From assembly GCF_004634195.1 (NCBI RefSeq), contig NZ_SKBP01000004.1:202746-266745 (forward strand): 64,000 bases of DNA. Reading direction: 5' to 3'. The position numbers and the translations under genes are program-made. Positions 35,877-45,161 of the stretch are shown in pieces (position 1 is the stretch's first letter; each line of letters begins with the position of its first letter). Source of the stretch: Flavobacterium salilacus subsp. salilacus. GTDB lineage: Bacteria; Bacteroidota; Bacteroidia; Flavobacteriales; Flavobacteriaceae. The notes below the pieces were generated by a model that did not search any database, had not been told where the DNA came from, and saw only the letters and a list, made by a program, of their open reading frames with translations.

Positions 35877-37514
35877 CTATTTCAGCAGAATCTTGCTGTA
35901 TTCGGCGGTGTTATTAAGTAATGCTGTCGATTTCATAATCTCAGGATTACTGGTGGTGTAGTATTTATACAACCCTTCTTTATACTGATAGCGTTTTATA
36001 GCTTCATCGAGCATTAATTTTTTAATTTCGTTTTTATGCTCGTTAAGCTCTTTCTCCTCACTTTTTTCCAGAGCCGTAAGCAGTTGCTTGTACTCTGTGG
36101 CAATATTCTCATCTATTTTTTCTTTTACCGAAGCTTCATACATCAATTTCAGTGCTTTCTCGGTTTCAGTATCAAATTCAAAATCTTCTTTTTTCAGGAA
36201 TTTTTTAAAATCCTCAAAGTCCGCATCCGTTATTTTGGGCAGTGTGTTACCCAAATTCGGGTTCTTGTAGTAATAAGTAGTAATGTAGTTAAATATAGCA
36301 TCATTACGTTGTAGTGCATCGGCTATGGTACTTTGTTTCGATTCTTCCAGTATTATATCGGGCAGTATTCCGCCACCGTCATATACGGTACGACCTTTTC
36401 GGGTTTTAAAAGCATTATAATCTTTTTCGTTAATACGAATCGCTTTACCATCCGCATCTTTATGAGTATAATCCAATGCCTGTATGCCACGCCCCGATGG
36501 GGTGTAGTAGCGCGATATGGTTACTTTTACCTGCGTGCCATAAGTAAGTTCCAGTGGGCGTTGCACCAGTCCTTTACCAAAACTACGGCTGCCCACAATA
36601 ACGGCGCGGTCTAAATCCTGCAATGCTCCCGAAACAATCTCCGAAGCTGAGGCACTTTTGCCGTCTATCAAAACCACCAAAGGAATTTCAGTATCTACAG
36701 GAGTTTTTTGTGTTTTGTATATAGTATTATATTTCTCGTTTTTCGATTTTGTGGTAACAATAACTTCGCCTTCGGGCAGGAAAATATTGCAGATGTTTAC
36801 CGCCTCGTTAAGCAGCCCTCCGGGGTTGCCCCTCAGGTCGAGTATTATTTTTTTGGCACCCTGATTTTTTAGTTCCAGTAATGCCGCTTTGGTTTCGCTC
36901 GATGCCTTGATGTTAAATTGCGACAGCACAATGTAGCCCGTTTCTTTATCTACCATGGCAAAGTAGGGTACAGCCCTCAAATCAACTTCATCCAGTACCA
37001 GCTCAGTGCTAAGCACTTTACCCTGACGTTTGTATTTTATGTCAATTTTAGTATTGCGCGTGCCCTTAAGCAGTTCGCCCGCATCTTCTTTAAACTCGGC
37101 AAGGTTTACATCGCCTATCTGTATAATCTCGTCGCCTGCTTTAAGCCCTGCTTTGTCGGCAGCATAGTCTTTATAAGGCTCTTTTATTATCAGCCTGCCC
37201 TCTTTGCGGGTTATGAGTGCGCCAATGCCGGTATATTCGCCTGTATTGTTTATTTTAAACTTGGCAACATCTGCCTCGTTAAAGTAGTTGGTATAAGGAT
37301 CTAAATCGGCAAGCATGCTCTTAATGGCAGTATCCATGAGCTCGCCGGGGTTGGTTTCATCTACATAGTTGGTATTAACCGTTTTAAACAGTGTAGTGAA
37401 TATTTCTATTTGCTTTGCGATTTCAAAGAAATCGTTTTTAAAGCTTGTGCCAACGAACAGAAAAACAACAGCAAGGGTCGTGACAACATATCTTTTCTTG
37501 AGTTTGGAAAGCAT
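35877..37514 (-). CDS. S41 family C-terminal processing protease
   Basis: A 545-residue CtpA/Prc-type periplasmic serine protease. The N-terminal hydrophobic stretch (YVVTTLAVVFLFVGTSF) is a signal or anchor. A PDZ domain covers about 95-170 (GIGALITRKEGRLIIKEPYKDYAADKAGLKAGDEIIQIGD). The Ser-Lys dyad is in DGKSASASEIVSGALQD (Ser near 290) and SRSFGKGLVQRPL (Lys near 312). The C-terminal 130 residues are helical. It starts 3 bp after the DUF4349 stop and forms an rnpA-DUF4349-S41 operon. Confidence 0.94.
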   Translation of the reverse strand: MLSKLKKRYVVTTLAVVFLFVGTSFKNDFFEIAKQIEIFTTLFKTVNTNYVDETNPGELMDTAIKSMLADLDPYTNYFNEADVAKFKINNTGEYTGIGALITRKEGRLIIKEPYKDYAADKAGLKAGDEIIQIGDVNLAEFKEDAGELLKGTRNTKIDIKYKRQGKVLSTELVLDEVDLRAVPYFAMVDKETGYIVLSQFNIKASSETKAALLELKNQGAKKIILDLRGNPGGLLNEAVNICNIFLPEGEVIVTTKSKNEKYNTIYKTQKTPVDTEIPLVVLIDGKSASASEIVSGALQDLDRAVIVGSRSFGKGLVQRPLELTYGTQVKVTISRYYTPSGRGIQALDYTHKDADGKAIRINEKDYNAFKTRKGRTVYDGGGILPDIILEESKQSTIADALQRNDAIFNYITTYYYKNPNLGNTLPKITDADFEDFKKFLKKEDFEFDTETEKALKLMYEASVKEKIDENIATEYKQLLTALEKSEEKELNEHKNEIKKLMLDEAIKRYQYKEGLYKYYTTSNPEIMKSTALLNNTAEYSKILLK

Positions 37515-37517
37515 AGT

Positions 37518-38360
37518 TTATAAGGATTTATATTTTTTTCGTTTTAATTTTCTGCGGACGATAAATAATGTAACTACGAAAATAAGGATAAAAGGCCAAA
37601 GATAGAGCAAACCGATAAAGAAACTTGAAAGCGAGTTAAAGCCCGATTTTATGGCATTGCCCATTTTTGAACCATAAGATATTGTTGCATCTGCCTGTGC
37701 TTCGGTTATTTTGTAAAACTCAATATTTACGGTGCTCATTGCCACACGATTTTTCATGTAGTTGAGCCTGCCTTGCTGCGCTTCGATTTCTTCGCGTATT
37801 GCCGAAAGCTCTTTTTCTATCTCCAGCATTTCACTCACTTTACCTGCTTTTTTAAGCAATTCCAAGTAACGGTTTTCCAGTGTTTTCTTAGCTTTTATAC
37901 GGGCTTCAATGTCAATGTATTCCTCTGTTACATCTTGCGCGCTTATCTCCTTTCGGTCAAAGTAGGCAACACCTGTGCCAATATCGGCTATAAAGTTCTC
38001 AAAATGTTTTGAGGGTATTCGTATTACCATATCCCGGCTCATTCGGTAACTGCTCTTGCTTTCGGAGTCGTGCTGCACCTGCGCTTTATACTTTTTTACC
38101 GCCGTTTGTATAGTGTTGGCAGTGGCGTTGAGGTCATCGGTTTCAAAAGCCAGATTGGCATTTTTAATAATTTTCGGGTCATAATCAGTCGGCTCATTGC
38201 CCCTCGTCGATACCGCTTTGTCGGCTTCCAATGCCTTGAACTTCGTTTCTTCAACTATGCTCATGGCTTCAACTGCCTGACTATCATAGTCGTTCTCGCT
38301 ATAATCTTTACATCCGGCAAGAGCCAGCAGTACAAACAGGCTATAAATACATTTTTTCAT
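37518..38360 (-). CDS. DUF4349 domain lipoprotein
   Basis: A 280-residue lipoprotein (SLFVLLALAGC, lipid Cys near 18). The DUF4349 domain runs from about residue 64 (KIIKNANLAFETDDLNATANTI) through the RDMVIRIPSKHFENFIADI block. A coiled coil (KTLENRYLELLKKAGKVSEMLEIEKELSAIREEIEAQQGRL) follows. It ends in one strong membrane helix (IGLLYLWPFILIFVVTLFIV) and a basic tail. The function is unknown. It lies between rnpA and the S41 protease with a 3-bp gap to the latter, so it may be a membrane partner of the protease. Confidence 0.88.
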   Translation of the reverse strand: MKKCIYSLFVLLALAGCKDYSENDYDSQAVEAMSIVEETKFKALEADKAVSTRGNEPTDYDPKIIKNANLAFETDDLNATANTIQTAVKKYKAQVQHDSESKSSYRMSRDMVIRIPSKHFENFIADIGTGVAYFDRKEISAQDVTEEYIDIEARIKAKKTLENRYLELLKKAGKVSEMLEIEKELSAIREEIEAQQGRLNYMKNRVAMSTVNIEFYKITEAQADATISYGSKMGNAIKSGFNSLSSFFIGLLYLWPFILIFVVTLFIVRRKLKRKKYKSL

Positions 38361-38432
38361 ATTAGGAAGGTTTTTACCCCATAAAAACGTAAAAATATAC
38401 CTACTTATTACAATAGCTTAAAACAGAATTGA

Positions 38433-38816
38433 TTATAAGCCTTCCTGCGCTATAAATTTTTCGAATAGCTGAATGGTTTTGGTATGTATTTCCTCATACG
38501 TCAGCCTGTCTTTCGTCTGATAAAAAAACATAAACGCGGTGGGCTGTGTGAGCTTTTCGGTAAGCAGGTGTTTGTTAAGCCTGTAGGTTTCGCGGAGTAG
38601 GCGCTTAAAGTAGTTTCTGTCAACCGCTTTTTTAAAGTGTTTTTTAGAAACCGAAACGCCCATTTTTATCATGCCTTCATCAGCATTTTCCAAAGGCACA
38701 TATACCAACCGCAACGGATATTTGGAAACCGATTTTCCTTCGGAAAACATCCGGTCTATCGTGTTCCTGCTTTTCAGCTTTTCGTGTTTTGGGTAGGTAT
38801 AACGCTTCTCTTCCAT
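38433..38816 (-). CDS. rnpA: Ribonuclease P protein component
   Basis: RnpA is the basic protein subunit of RNase P, which matures tRNA 5' ends. Starting at ATG 38816 it is 127 residues; the frame can be read to a TTG at 38825, but that codon is the end of the promoter -7 box. The N-terminus YPKHEKLKSRNTIDRMFSEGKSV and the RNR motif KKAVDRNYFKRLLRETYRLN are diagnostic. The message would be almost leaderless. rpmH is not in view; downstream are DUF4349 and an S41 protease. Confidence 0.93.
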   Translation of the reverse strand: MEEKRYTYPKHEKLKSRNTIDRMFSEGKSVSKYPLRLVYVPLENADEGMIKMGVSVSKKHFKKAVDRNYFKRLLRETYRLNKHLLTEKLTQPTAFMFFYQTKDRLTYEEIHTKTIQLFEKFIAQEGL

Positions 38817-38822
38817 AGCAGG

Positions 38823-38849
38823 CAAAGGTACATTATTTTAAAATCTCAA
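38823..38849 (-). promoter_or_regulatory. rnpA promoter
   Basis: On the minus strand TTG (38849-38847), a 16-bp spacer and TACCTTTG (38830-38823) form a Bacteroidota promoter. The -7 box ends only 6 bp before the rnpA ATG. Confidence 0.6.
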
Positions 38850-38909
38850 AACGACATAACATAAATATCAGATTATTTTCTTATTATTGTGGTAAAATAG
38901 TATAACAAT

Positions 38910-39605
38910 ATGGTATCAGCAAGAGTAGGGCAGTATATAGAGGCAAAAAACATAAGTTACTATGCTTTCGAAAACAGTTTGGGCGCGAGCAGAGGCAGTA
39001 TCTCCAAAGCGGTAAAAGACGGTAAGAGTATCGGCTCTAACATGTTAGAGAAAATTCTTTTGTTATATTCCGACCTTAACCCCACATGGTTGCTTACAGG
39101 CGAGGGCGAGATGCTGCTGGAAAGCGACGCCTGGCAAAACAGCAGTATTAATACCTACAGACTTAAAACCGATACCTCGGTAGAGAGCCAGCAAATACCG
39201 CTGTATGACTTGGAGGCTGTAGCAGGTTTGGTACCGCTTTTTGGCGATAACAAAGCCTTTCAGCCGGTAGATCATATCATGATACCCCACTTGCCCAAGT
39301 GTGACGGCGCAGTATATGTAACAGGCGACAGTATGTACCCTTTACTGAAAAGTGGCGATATCGTAATGTATAAAGAGATGAAGGATATTGCCAACAGTAT
39401 TTTTTGGGGCGAAATGTACTTGCTGAGTATTGATATGGGCGGTGAGGAGTATATTACCGTAAAGTATATACAAAAGGCAGAAGACAGCCACTATATAAAA
39501 CTGGTAAGCGAAAACAAGCACCATCAGGATAAGGAAGTGCCTTTGGCACAAGTAAAAGCCCTTGCGCTGGTAAAAGCCAGCATTCGCATTAATGCTATGA
39601 AATAG
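38910..39605 (+). CDS. S24/LexA-like transcriptional regulator
   Basis: A 231-residue protein with an N-terminal Cro/C1-type HTH (about 5-65: SYYAFENSLGASRGSISKAVKDGKSIGSNMLEKIL). It is followed by an S24 peptidase domain with the Ser-Lys pair: Ser in VTGDSMYPLLKSGDIV and Lys in EEYITVKYIQK. This is the phage-repressor/LexA pattern, but no phage genes are nearby, and from memory single chromosomal copies like this are common in Flavobacteriia. It could be a stress-responsive autocleaving repressor; targets are unknown. It is divergent from rnpA and ends at a strong terminator. Confidence 0.82.
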   Translation: MVSARVGQYIEAKNISYYAFENSLGASRGSISKAVKDGKSIGSNMLEKILLLYSDLNPTWLLTGEGEMLLESDAWQNSSINTYRLKTDTSVESQQIPLYDLEAVAGLVPLFGDNKAFQPVDHIMIPHLPKCDGAVYVTGDSMYPLLKSGDIVMYKEMKDIANSIFWGEMYLLSIDMGGEEYITVKYIQKAEDSHYIKLVSENKHHQDKEVPLAQVKALALVKASIRINAMK

Positions 39606-39612
39606 AGTAATA

Positions 39613-39646
39613 AAAAAACCGCCGGGCACTACGCCGGCGGTTTTTT
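39613..39646 (+). terminator. Terminator after the S24 gene
   Basis: 13-bp arm AAAAAACCGCCGG / CCGGCGGTTTTTT with an 8-nt loop. Strong and symmetric. Confidence 0.92.
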
Positions 39647-39774
39647 GCCGTTTCCGGCACATCCAACTAATTATCTTATTATTACTTTACAAAGGTAGGC
39701 GTGCATATCAAAAAGATATGGTAAAGCTGTACTAAAATTCTGTTAAAACGATTTAAGCCAGCATACTAACCTAT

Positions 39775-41661
39775 TTACGGAGTATATAAGTTATTGTCTT
39801 TGTTTACATCTGCCATAAGCTCCGTAGGGTCTATCGCTATAACTTTTACAGCGCTTTTAGCTCGGTTTATGGTAAATTTATAAGTGGGATGTGCCCAGTC
39901 CCAAGCCTTTTCCACATTACGTTTCAGTTTCGGGTAGGGGTTATCTTTTTCGTAGTGCATCATTTGCAGCGGTATATAAAAACTCTCCTGCGTACCATCG
40001 GCATACGCTACAATAATATCTATAGGCATCGGCATGCGCCCAATGCGTTCCAGCGTAATTGTAGTTGCTCCGCCTTCTTCTTTCACTTCCTTAATACCAT
40101 AATCTATAGTATTGGTTGTTTGTGTCCAGTCAGTTAAATACCAGTCTAAATGTGCGCCTGTTACACGCTCTGCCGTTCTTTTAATATCGTTTGGCGTAGG
40201 GTGGCTGAATTTATAATCAGTATAAAACTTTTTAAGTGTTTTATCTAAGTTATCCTGCCCGATGAGGTAACCCAACTGTGCTAAAAATATCTCGCCTTTG
40301 CTGTAAGCCGATATACCGTACAACACATTTTGGTCATACCTGTCGGCATGTGTACTAAGCGGCTGCTCTTTGCCCGATGCTGCCATGTAGAAATAGTTAG
40401 AATATGCTCCTGCAAAAGGATTTACGTTTTCTTCTTTAGACGGCATTACGGCTTCCATAGCCAAATCAGAAATGTAAGAGGTAAAACCTTCGTCCATCCA
40501 TTCGTGTTTCGACTCATTGGAGGCTAAAATATGCTGAAACCATGAGTGTGCAAACTCATGTGCTGTTACACCCACAAGGCTGCCATAGCTCCTGTTACCC
40601 GTAATAAGCGTACACATGGCATATTCCATACCACCATCGCCGCCTTGCACTACCGAGTATTGCTTGTATGGATACATACCCACATGGGTGTTGTAATACT
40701 CCAGCAGTTCTACAACCTTAGGCTGCATTTTTTTCCAGTTTTCGTTGTACTCTTTATTGTCTTTGTAAAAGAAATGCAGTTCGGTATCGTTAGGCCCCAT
40801 CACCATGTCGTGAATATATTCTTTGTCAGCTCCCCAGGCAAAATCGTGTACCATAGGGGCTACGAAATGCCATGTTAAGGTCTTGGTTTTGCGCGGATGT
40901 TTTACCTCAATGCCCGCATCCTGGTAGCCTTTGCCTATTTCGTTTTTGTTTTGCAGATACCCGCTTCCGCCAATGGTATAGTCTTTATCAATGGTAATTT
41001 TTACATCAAAATCGCCCCACACACCATGAAACTCCCTACCGATGTAAGGGTCGGCATGCCAGCCTTCAAAATCATATTCAGCCATTTTTGGGTACCACTG
41101 CGTCATAGACAGTGCCACACCTTCATCGCTGTTTCTGCCCGAACGGCGTACCTGCAAGGGCACTTGTCCCTCAAAATCGAGTGTAAAAGTGGTTGATGTT
41201 CCAGGCGCGATAGGCTTGGCAAGGTTTACTTCCAGTATTGTTCCTCCAACGGTGTTTTTGGCAGCAATGCCATCCTGTTTCAGGTTATTTATTTTTAAAT
41301 ACCCTATTTCGTCAGGTTTTAGGGTACTGATTCGGCTTTCATTTATGGTTTCTGTACCTCGCTTAAAGCTTTTTACCATACGTTTGTCAGGGTCGGCTAT
41401 GCTGGAGAGGCGGGCATCCATTTCGCTGCCCGGCTGAAATGCATTAGGGTACAGGTGATAAAACACGCGGTACAATGTATCGGGCGAGTTGTTGGTATAT
41501 ACCAATTCCTGTTTCCCGGTGTAGGTATAGGACTTCACATCCATATTCACATCCATTTTATAATCTACGTGTTGCTGCCAGTAACCCGGGTTGGGGTTAT
41601 TGTTTTGTTGCGCCCATAGGCTGCCGACAGTCAGCAGGGCGAGTAGTGCTAATTTCTTCAT
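39775..41661 (-). CDS. M1 family aminopeptidase
   Basis: A 628-residue exported zinc metallopeptidase (signal MKKLALLALLTVGSLWAQ). The zinc site is HEFAH (VTAHEFAHSWFQHILASNE, near residue 369), with the third ligand Glu in EWMDEGFTSYI about 20 residues later; the M1 exopeptidase block VVQGGDGGMEYAMC is upstream. It would trim N-terminal residues from peptides in the periplasm or outside the cell. No C-terminal T9SS sorting domain is visible. It is a monocistronic gene on the minus strand. Confidence 0.9.
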   Translation of the reverse strand: MKKLALLALLTVGSLWAQQNNNPNPGYWQQHVDYKMDVNMDVKSYTYTGKQELVYTNNSPDTLYRVFYHLYPNAFQPGSEMDARLSSIADPDKRMVKSFKRGTETINESRISTLKPDEIGYLKINNLKQDGIAAKNTVGGTILEVNLAKPIAPGTSTTFTLDFEGQVPLQVRRSGRNSDEGVALSMTQWYPKMAEYDFEGWHADPYIGREFHGVWGDFDVKITIDKDYTIGGSGYLQNKNEIGKGYQDAGIEVKHPRKTKTLTWHFVAPMVHDFAWGADKEYIHDMVMGPNDTELHFFYKDNKEYNENWKKMQPKVVELLEYYNTHVGMYPYKQYSVVQGGDGGMEYAMCTLITGNRSYGSLVGVTAHEFAHSWFQHILASNESKHEWMDEGFTSYISDLAMEAVMPSKEENVNPFAGAYSNYFYMAASGKEQPLSTHADRYDQNVLYGISAYSKGEIFLAQLGYLIGQDNLDKTLKKFYTDYKFSHPTPNDIKRTAERVTGAHLDWYLTDWTQTTNTIDYGIKEVKEEGGATTITLERIGRMPMPIDIIVAYADGTQESFYIPLQMMHYEKDNPYPKLKRNVEKAWDWAHPTYKFTINRAKSAVKVIAIDPTELMADVNKDNNLYTP

Positions 41662-41809
41662 GGGTTAAAAATAAATAAAGTTTTTAAAGTTAGAAAGTTG
41701 ATGTTACATATTATTTTCATACAATATATCTAACTTATATATTTACGGCTGTCATTATACTATTAAAGCCCTGTTTGGAGTTATTGATAATTAATTACAT
41801 CTAAGTTGT

Positions 41810-42373
41810 ATGAATAATCAACCTAACGTTATACTTTATTGCATTTGTGCATTTTTAATAATTTTAGTGAGTTCGTGTGCCTCCTTTTCGGATGAGGAAT
41901 TTAAAAATGATTATAAAAAAATTGAAGCAGGTAACTTGTCTCAATTAAGCGGAAAATATGCTCTTTATTCTGTCGATTCAACACGTCAGGTTATTGCATA
42001 TAATCTTATTTTAAATGAAATTATCTTTACTCCATCAGCATTAGATGTAGTTGATAATTATGAGATTCATCTTGAAGTTAAAAATGAAAAGGAGATACTT
42101 GTGCAATTGTTTAATGGTACTAAAATAATAAATCAATCTATTGTTTCCGGAGAGTTAAAAAACGGAATGTTTTATCTTGATAATAAATTTCGGGAGTGCC
42201 ATGGCGTCCCCTATATTTTTGGAGGGTGTAGAAAGAATAAAAGAAGGTTAGCTCTGTCTAAAGATAATTCGCTGATAGTTAATGAGGCAGGAAATAGTTC
42301 AGGAGCTATTATGATAATTTTAGGGGATTCGCATAGCTACAATATTTCACCCAAATTTTTGCGGAAAGGATAA
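41810..42373 (+). CDS. Hypothetical lipoprotein, AT-rich
   Basis: A 187-residue protein with a signal ending in an LVSSC lipobox (FLIILVSSCASF, Cys near residue 23). The mature part contains short strands (YALYSVDSTRQVIAYNLILNE, YEIHLEVKNEKEILVQLFNG) and a Cys-rich region near 130-140 (RECHGVPYIFGGCRKNKRR). I do not recognise the family. Base composition is lower in G+C than the flanking M1 and S8 genes, as for the lipoprotein at 31793. It ends at a terminator shared with the S8 peptidase gene. Confidence 0.6.
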   Translation: MNNQPNVILYCICAFLIILVSSCASFSDEEFKNDYKKIEAGNLSQLSGKYALYSVDSTRQVIAYNLILNEIIFTPSALDVVDNYEIHLEVKNEKEILVQLFNGTKIINQSIVSGELKNGMFYLDNKFRECHGVPYIFGGCRKNKRRLALSKDNSLIVNEAGNSSGAIMIILGDSHSYNISPKFLRKG

Positions 42374-42380
42374 TTTAAAT

Positions 42381-42418
42381 AAAACCCCGCAAACTACAAT
42401 TGTAATCTGCGGGGTTTT
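42381..42418. terminator. Bidirectional terminator between convergent genes
   Basis: 11-bp stem AAAACCCCGCA / TGCGGGGTTTT; it serves the lipoprotein gene (plus) and the S8 peptidase gene (minus). Confidence 0.88.
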
Positions 42419-42440
42419 AAAGTATATAATTCGCTAATTA

Positions 42441-44045
42441 TTATCTCGACATTTTATCGGCAAGGATAATAGCGTTGTAAGCATTTACAATTCGTCCCGT
42501 CATCGATACTTCGTTAAAAGCTCTCATATCGTTAGGGTCTCCGCCGACAGCTACTTCCAAGTTAATAGGAATTCCTGACTGCATAATGATTTGTTTTACC
42601 TGTGCTGCTTTTAGTTTAGGGTAGTATGCACGGATAAGCGCTGCTACACCTGCTGCATTTGGCGATGCCATAGAGGTACCTTGAAGGAACTCATAGCTAT
42701 TGTTTGGCGTAGTAGCATATATTTCTACACCCGGGCTAAATACATCTACATCGGTTTTACCGTAGTTAGAAAAATTAGCAATTAAATTTTCATCAAGCGG
42801 ATAATTTAATGCTCCTACCGAAAGGAAGTTATCTGAAATTTCAGCACCACCGTTTTTATTATCGTTAGGATAACGCTCTACGCCGCCCGGTTGGTTAAGG
42901 TCAGTCCCTTCGTTACCTGCAGCACATACTATAAGCACGTCTTTTTCGCCTGCATATTTTATAGCGTCATACACCCAGTCGCTGTGTGTAGAGAAGTATT
43001 TACCAAAACTTCCGTTAATTACTTTTGCACCGTTATCTACAGCATAGCGTATAGCAAGGGCTACATCTTTGTCATACTCATCGCCATCCGGCACGGCACG
43101 CACCGCCATAATTTCTACTACGCTGCTGGCAACACCGTCGCCACCTATACCGTTACCTCTTGCTTGTGCTATAATACCCGATACGTGTGTACCGTGTTTT
43201 GCTTCTTCTTTATCCGGACCTATAACATTGTTATTGCCATACCCGCGCACGTCGAAGTTATCCGGGTCATCTTTTAATATATCTTGACGAGGGTTGTAGT
43301 CAAGGTTTAGGTTATACTCTAACTGACCACCGTAGTAATCTATACCACCCTGTATCTGTTTCATAAGATCTTCTCTTGAAACCTGACTTAAAATCATAGC
43401 AAAGCGCGGTTTAACGCTGTTTATCATTTCATTATCAGTTTCTAAGTTTTGAAGGTCTTGGACAGTATAATCGTCTTTGCCCAATGCTTGTCTTATGGCT
43501 TCATCGGCAGCTATTATAGACTCCATTCGTTTTACACCGTTCATAGCATCGCCATACTTTTGGTCGTATTCCGCTTTTGCTTTTCTGTATGTTTCAGACC
43601 CGTCATCTCCTTTTTTAACGATACGTACAAACTCTAAGTTTTCGTGCGCTATATCACCCAGAAAGTTCCATCCGTGTATGTCATCTACATATCCGTTTTT
43701 GTCATCATCTTTACCGTTACCGGCAATTTCCTTATCGTTTGTCCAGATAACATCTTTTAAGTCCGGATGTTCAATATCCACACCTGAATCGATAACGCCT
43801 ACAATTACTTTTTTGGCTTTTCTGCCTTCCAGTAGTTTGTATGCTTTATCTACACTCATTCCCGGTATGGTATCGGTTACTATATCCAAATGGCTCCAGC
43901 GTTCCAGTTCATTCTCGGTCAGGTCTGCCTGTTTTGGTGTTATCGATGTAATAGTAATAGGTTCTGCCGTTATTTTTTTTGTTGCGCTGCATCCTGCAAG
44001 AAATAATGCGAGGGCAGCCGACAGGTAAATTGATTTAAATTTCAT
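42441..44045 (-). CDS. S8 subtilisin-like peptidase, lipoprotein
   Basis: A 534-residue subtilase with a lipoprotein signal (ALALFLAGC, Cys19). The catalytic triad is Asp86 (VGVIDSGVDIEHPDL), His near 285 (HGTHVSGIIA) and Ser near 457 (GTSMASPNAAGVAALI). Between Asp and His lies an insertion of about 165 residues, longer than in simple subtilisins and mostly helical. No C-terminal sorting domain is present. It probably processes proteins at the cell envelope. The MBL-fold gene lies upstream on the same strand with a 74-bp gap. Confidence 0.93.
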   Translation of the reverse strand: MKFKSIYLSAALALFLAGCSATKKITAEPITITSITPKQADLTENELERWSHLDIVTDTIPGMSVDKAYKLLEGRKAKKVIVGVIDSGVDIEHPDLKDVIWTNDKEIAGNGKDDDKNGYVDDIHGWNFLGDIAHENLEFVRIVKKGDDGSETYRKAKAEYDQKYGDAMNGVKRMESIIAADEAIRQALGKDDYTVQDLQNLETDNEMINSVKPRFAMILSQVSREDLMKQIQGGIDYYGGQLEYNLNLDYNPRQDILKDDPDNFDVRGYGNNNVIGPDKEEAKHGTHVSGIIAQARGNGIGGDGVASSVVEIMAVRAVPDGDEYDKDVALAIRYAVDNGAKVINGSFGKYFSTHSDWVYDAIKYAGEKDVLIVCAAGNEGTDLNQPGGVERYPNDNKNGGAEISDNFLSVGALNYPLDENLIANFSNYGKTDVDVFSPGVEIYATTPNNSYEFLQGTSMASPNAAGVAALIRAYYPKLKAAQVKQIIMQSGIPINLEVAVGGDPNDMRAFNEVSMTGRIVNAYNAIILADKMSR

Positions 44046-44119
44046 ACTTGATTTTGTTTACTTTATAAAAAATTGGTCTAATTTATTGTTGATTTGTTAC
44101 ATTTACGGGTAAATTAACA

Positions 44120-44980
44120 TTACATTAGTATATCATCCCACTTTAAAACCTCTTTAAGGCGTACACCTTTTTCGGTATGCTGCACGGTAATTACCTCATT
44201 ATGTGCATCGTGTTCCAATACTAAATAGTACTCGTTATCGGCTGCTGTATTTAAAAATTTTTCTTTTTCGTCAAGCGTCAGTAACGGTCGGGTATCATAA
44301 CCCATTACATACGGCAGGGGTATATGCCCGGCGGTAGGTAACAAATCTGCCATGAAAACGAATGTTTTACCCATATAATTTATATGCGGAAGCATTTGCT
44401 TTTCGGTATGCCCGTCGGCAAAAAATATCCCGAAGCCCAGTTCGCTGTTTTCTTTAAAATCGCCTTCAGGGCGTTCTATAAATTTTAGTTGTCCGCTTTC
44501 CTGCATTGGCATAATATTCTCTGTCAGGAACGATGCTTTTTCGCGCGCATTAGGCTTGGTAGCCCATTCCCAGTGGTTATCATTCGTCCAAAAGTGTGCG
44601 TTTTTAAAAGCAGGCTCATAGCCCGTGCGGTCTTTGTTCCACTGTATAGCACCGCCCACATGGTCAAAATGCAGGTGGGTTAAAAACACATCGGTAACAT
44701 CATCTCGGCTAAAGCCGTATTTTGCCAATGATTTATCCAGAGAATGGTTGCCCCACATGGAGTAATAGCCAAAAAACTTTTCGCTTTGCTTGTTGCCCAT
44801 GCCGGTATCAATAAGCGTTAGTTTGTTGCCATCTTCAATCAGCAGGCAGCGTGCTGCCATGTCTATCTGGTTGTTTTCATCGGCAGGGTTGGTGCGATTC
44901 CAAATCGTTTTTGGCACTACGCCAAACATGGCACCGCCGTCCAGTTTAAAGTTTCCGCTCTCTATCGGGTATAGTTTCAT
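44120..44980 (-). CDS. MBL-fold metallo-hydrolase
   Basis: A 286-residue metallo-beta-lactamase-fold hydrolase with the metal motif THLHFDHVGG (near residues 99-108), a preceding LIDTGMG, and later HTEKQMLPHI and LEHDAHNEVI as the other metal ligands. The N-terminal GGAMFGVVPKTIWNRTNPADENNQIDMAARCLLIE resembles lactonase/AHL-hydrolase-like members. No signal peptide is present. The substrate is not evident; this group includes quorum-quenching lactonases as well as unrelated hydrolases. Confidence 0.88.
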   Translation of the reverse strand: MKLYPIESGNFKLDGGAMFGVVPKTIWNRTNPADENNQIDMAARCLLIEDGNKLTLIDTGMGNKQSEKFFGYYSMWGNHSLDKSLAKYGFSRDDVTDVFLTHLHFDHVGGAIQWNKDRTGYEPAFKNAHFWTNDNHWEWATKPNAREKASFLTENIMPMQESGQLKFIERPEGDFKENSELGFGIFFADGHTEKQMLPHINYMGKTFVFMADLLPTAGHIPLPYVMGYDTRPLLTLDEKEKFLNTAADNEYYLVLEHDAHNEVITVQHTEKGVRLKEVLKWDDILM

Positions 44981-45097
44981 ATTGTTTGTTTGGGTTTTAA
45001 AGCCAGCAAGTTACACATTTTGACAGAAATTATATAATTTGGAGAATGGTATAGATATTGCCTATATAACCATATATACAAATAAAGACACCTTTTA

Positions 45098-45145
45098 TTG
45101 CAATCTGTAAAATTGTGGGTATCTTTGCACTAAATTTAGATTAAT
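45098..45145 (+). promoter_or_regulatory. suf promoter with TTTAGA-type operator
   Basis: TTG (45098-45100), a 19-bp spacer and TATCTTTG (45120-45127) form a Bacteroidota promoter. Directly after the -7 box lies CTAAATTTAG (palindrome, 45130-45139) overlapping TTTAGATTAAT (45135-45145). The same kind of motif follows the -7 boxes of the TonB receptor and hmuT genes. Confidence 0.75.
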
Positions 45146-45161
45146 TATATATAATACGAAC

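Noticed and set aside
38817..38825. TTG start for rnpA
   Set aside because: The TTG is the last part of the TACCTTTG promoter box; ATG 38816 gives the usual protein.
38910..39605. S24 regulator as a prophage repressor
   Set aside because: No phage genes surround it; it lies between rnpA and an M1 peptidase.
43477..44028. 183-residue plus-strand frame inside the S8 peptidase gene
   Set aside because: It is antisense to the catalytic Asp region of a clear subtilase.
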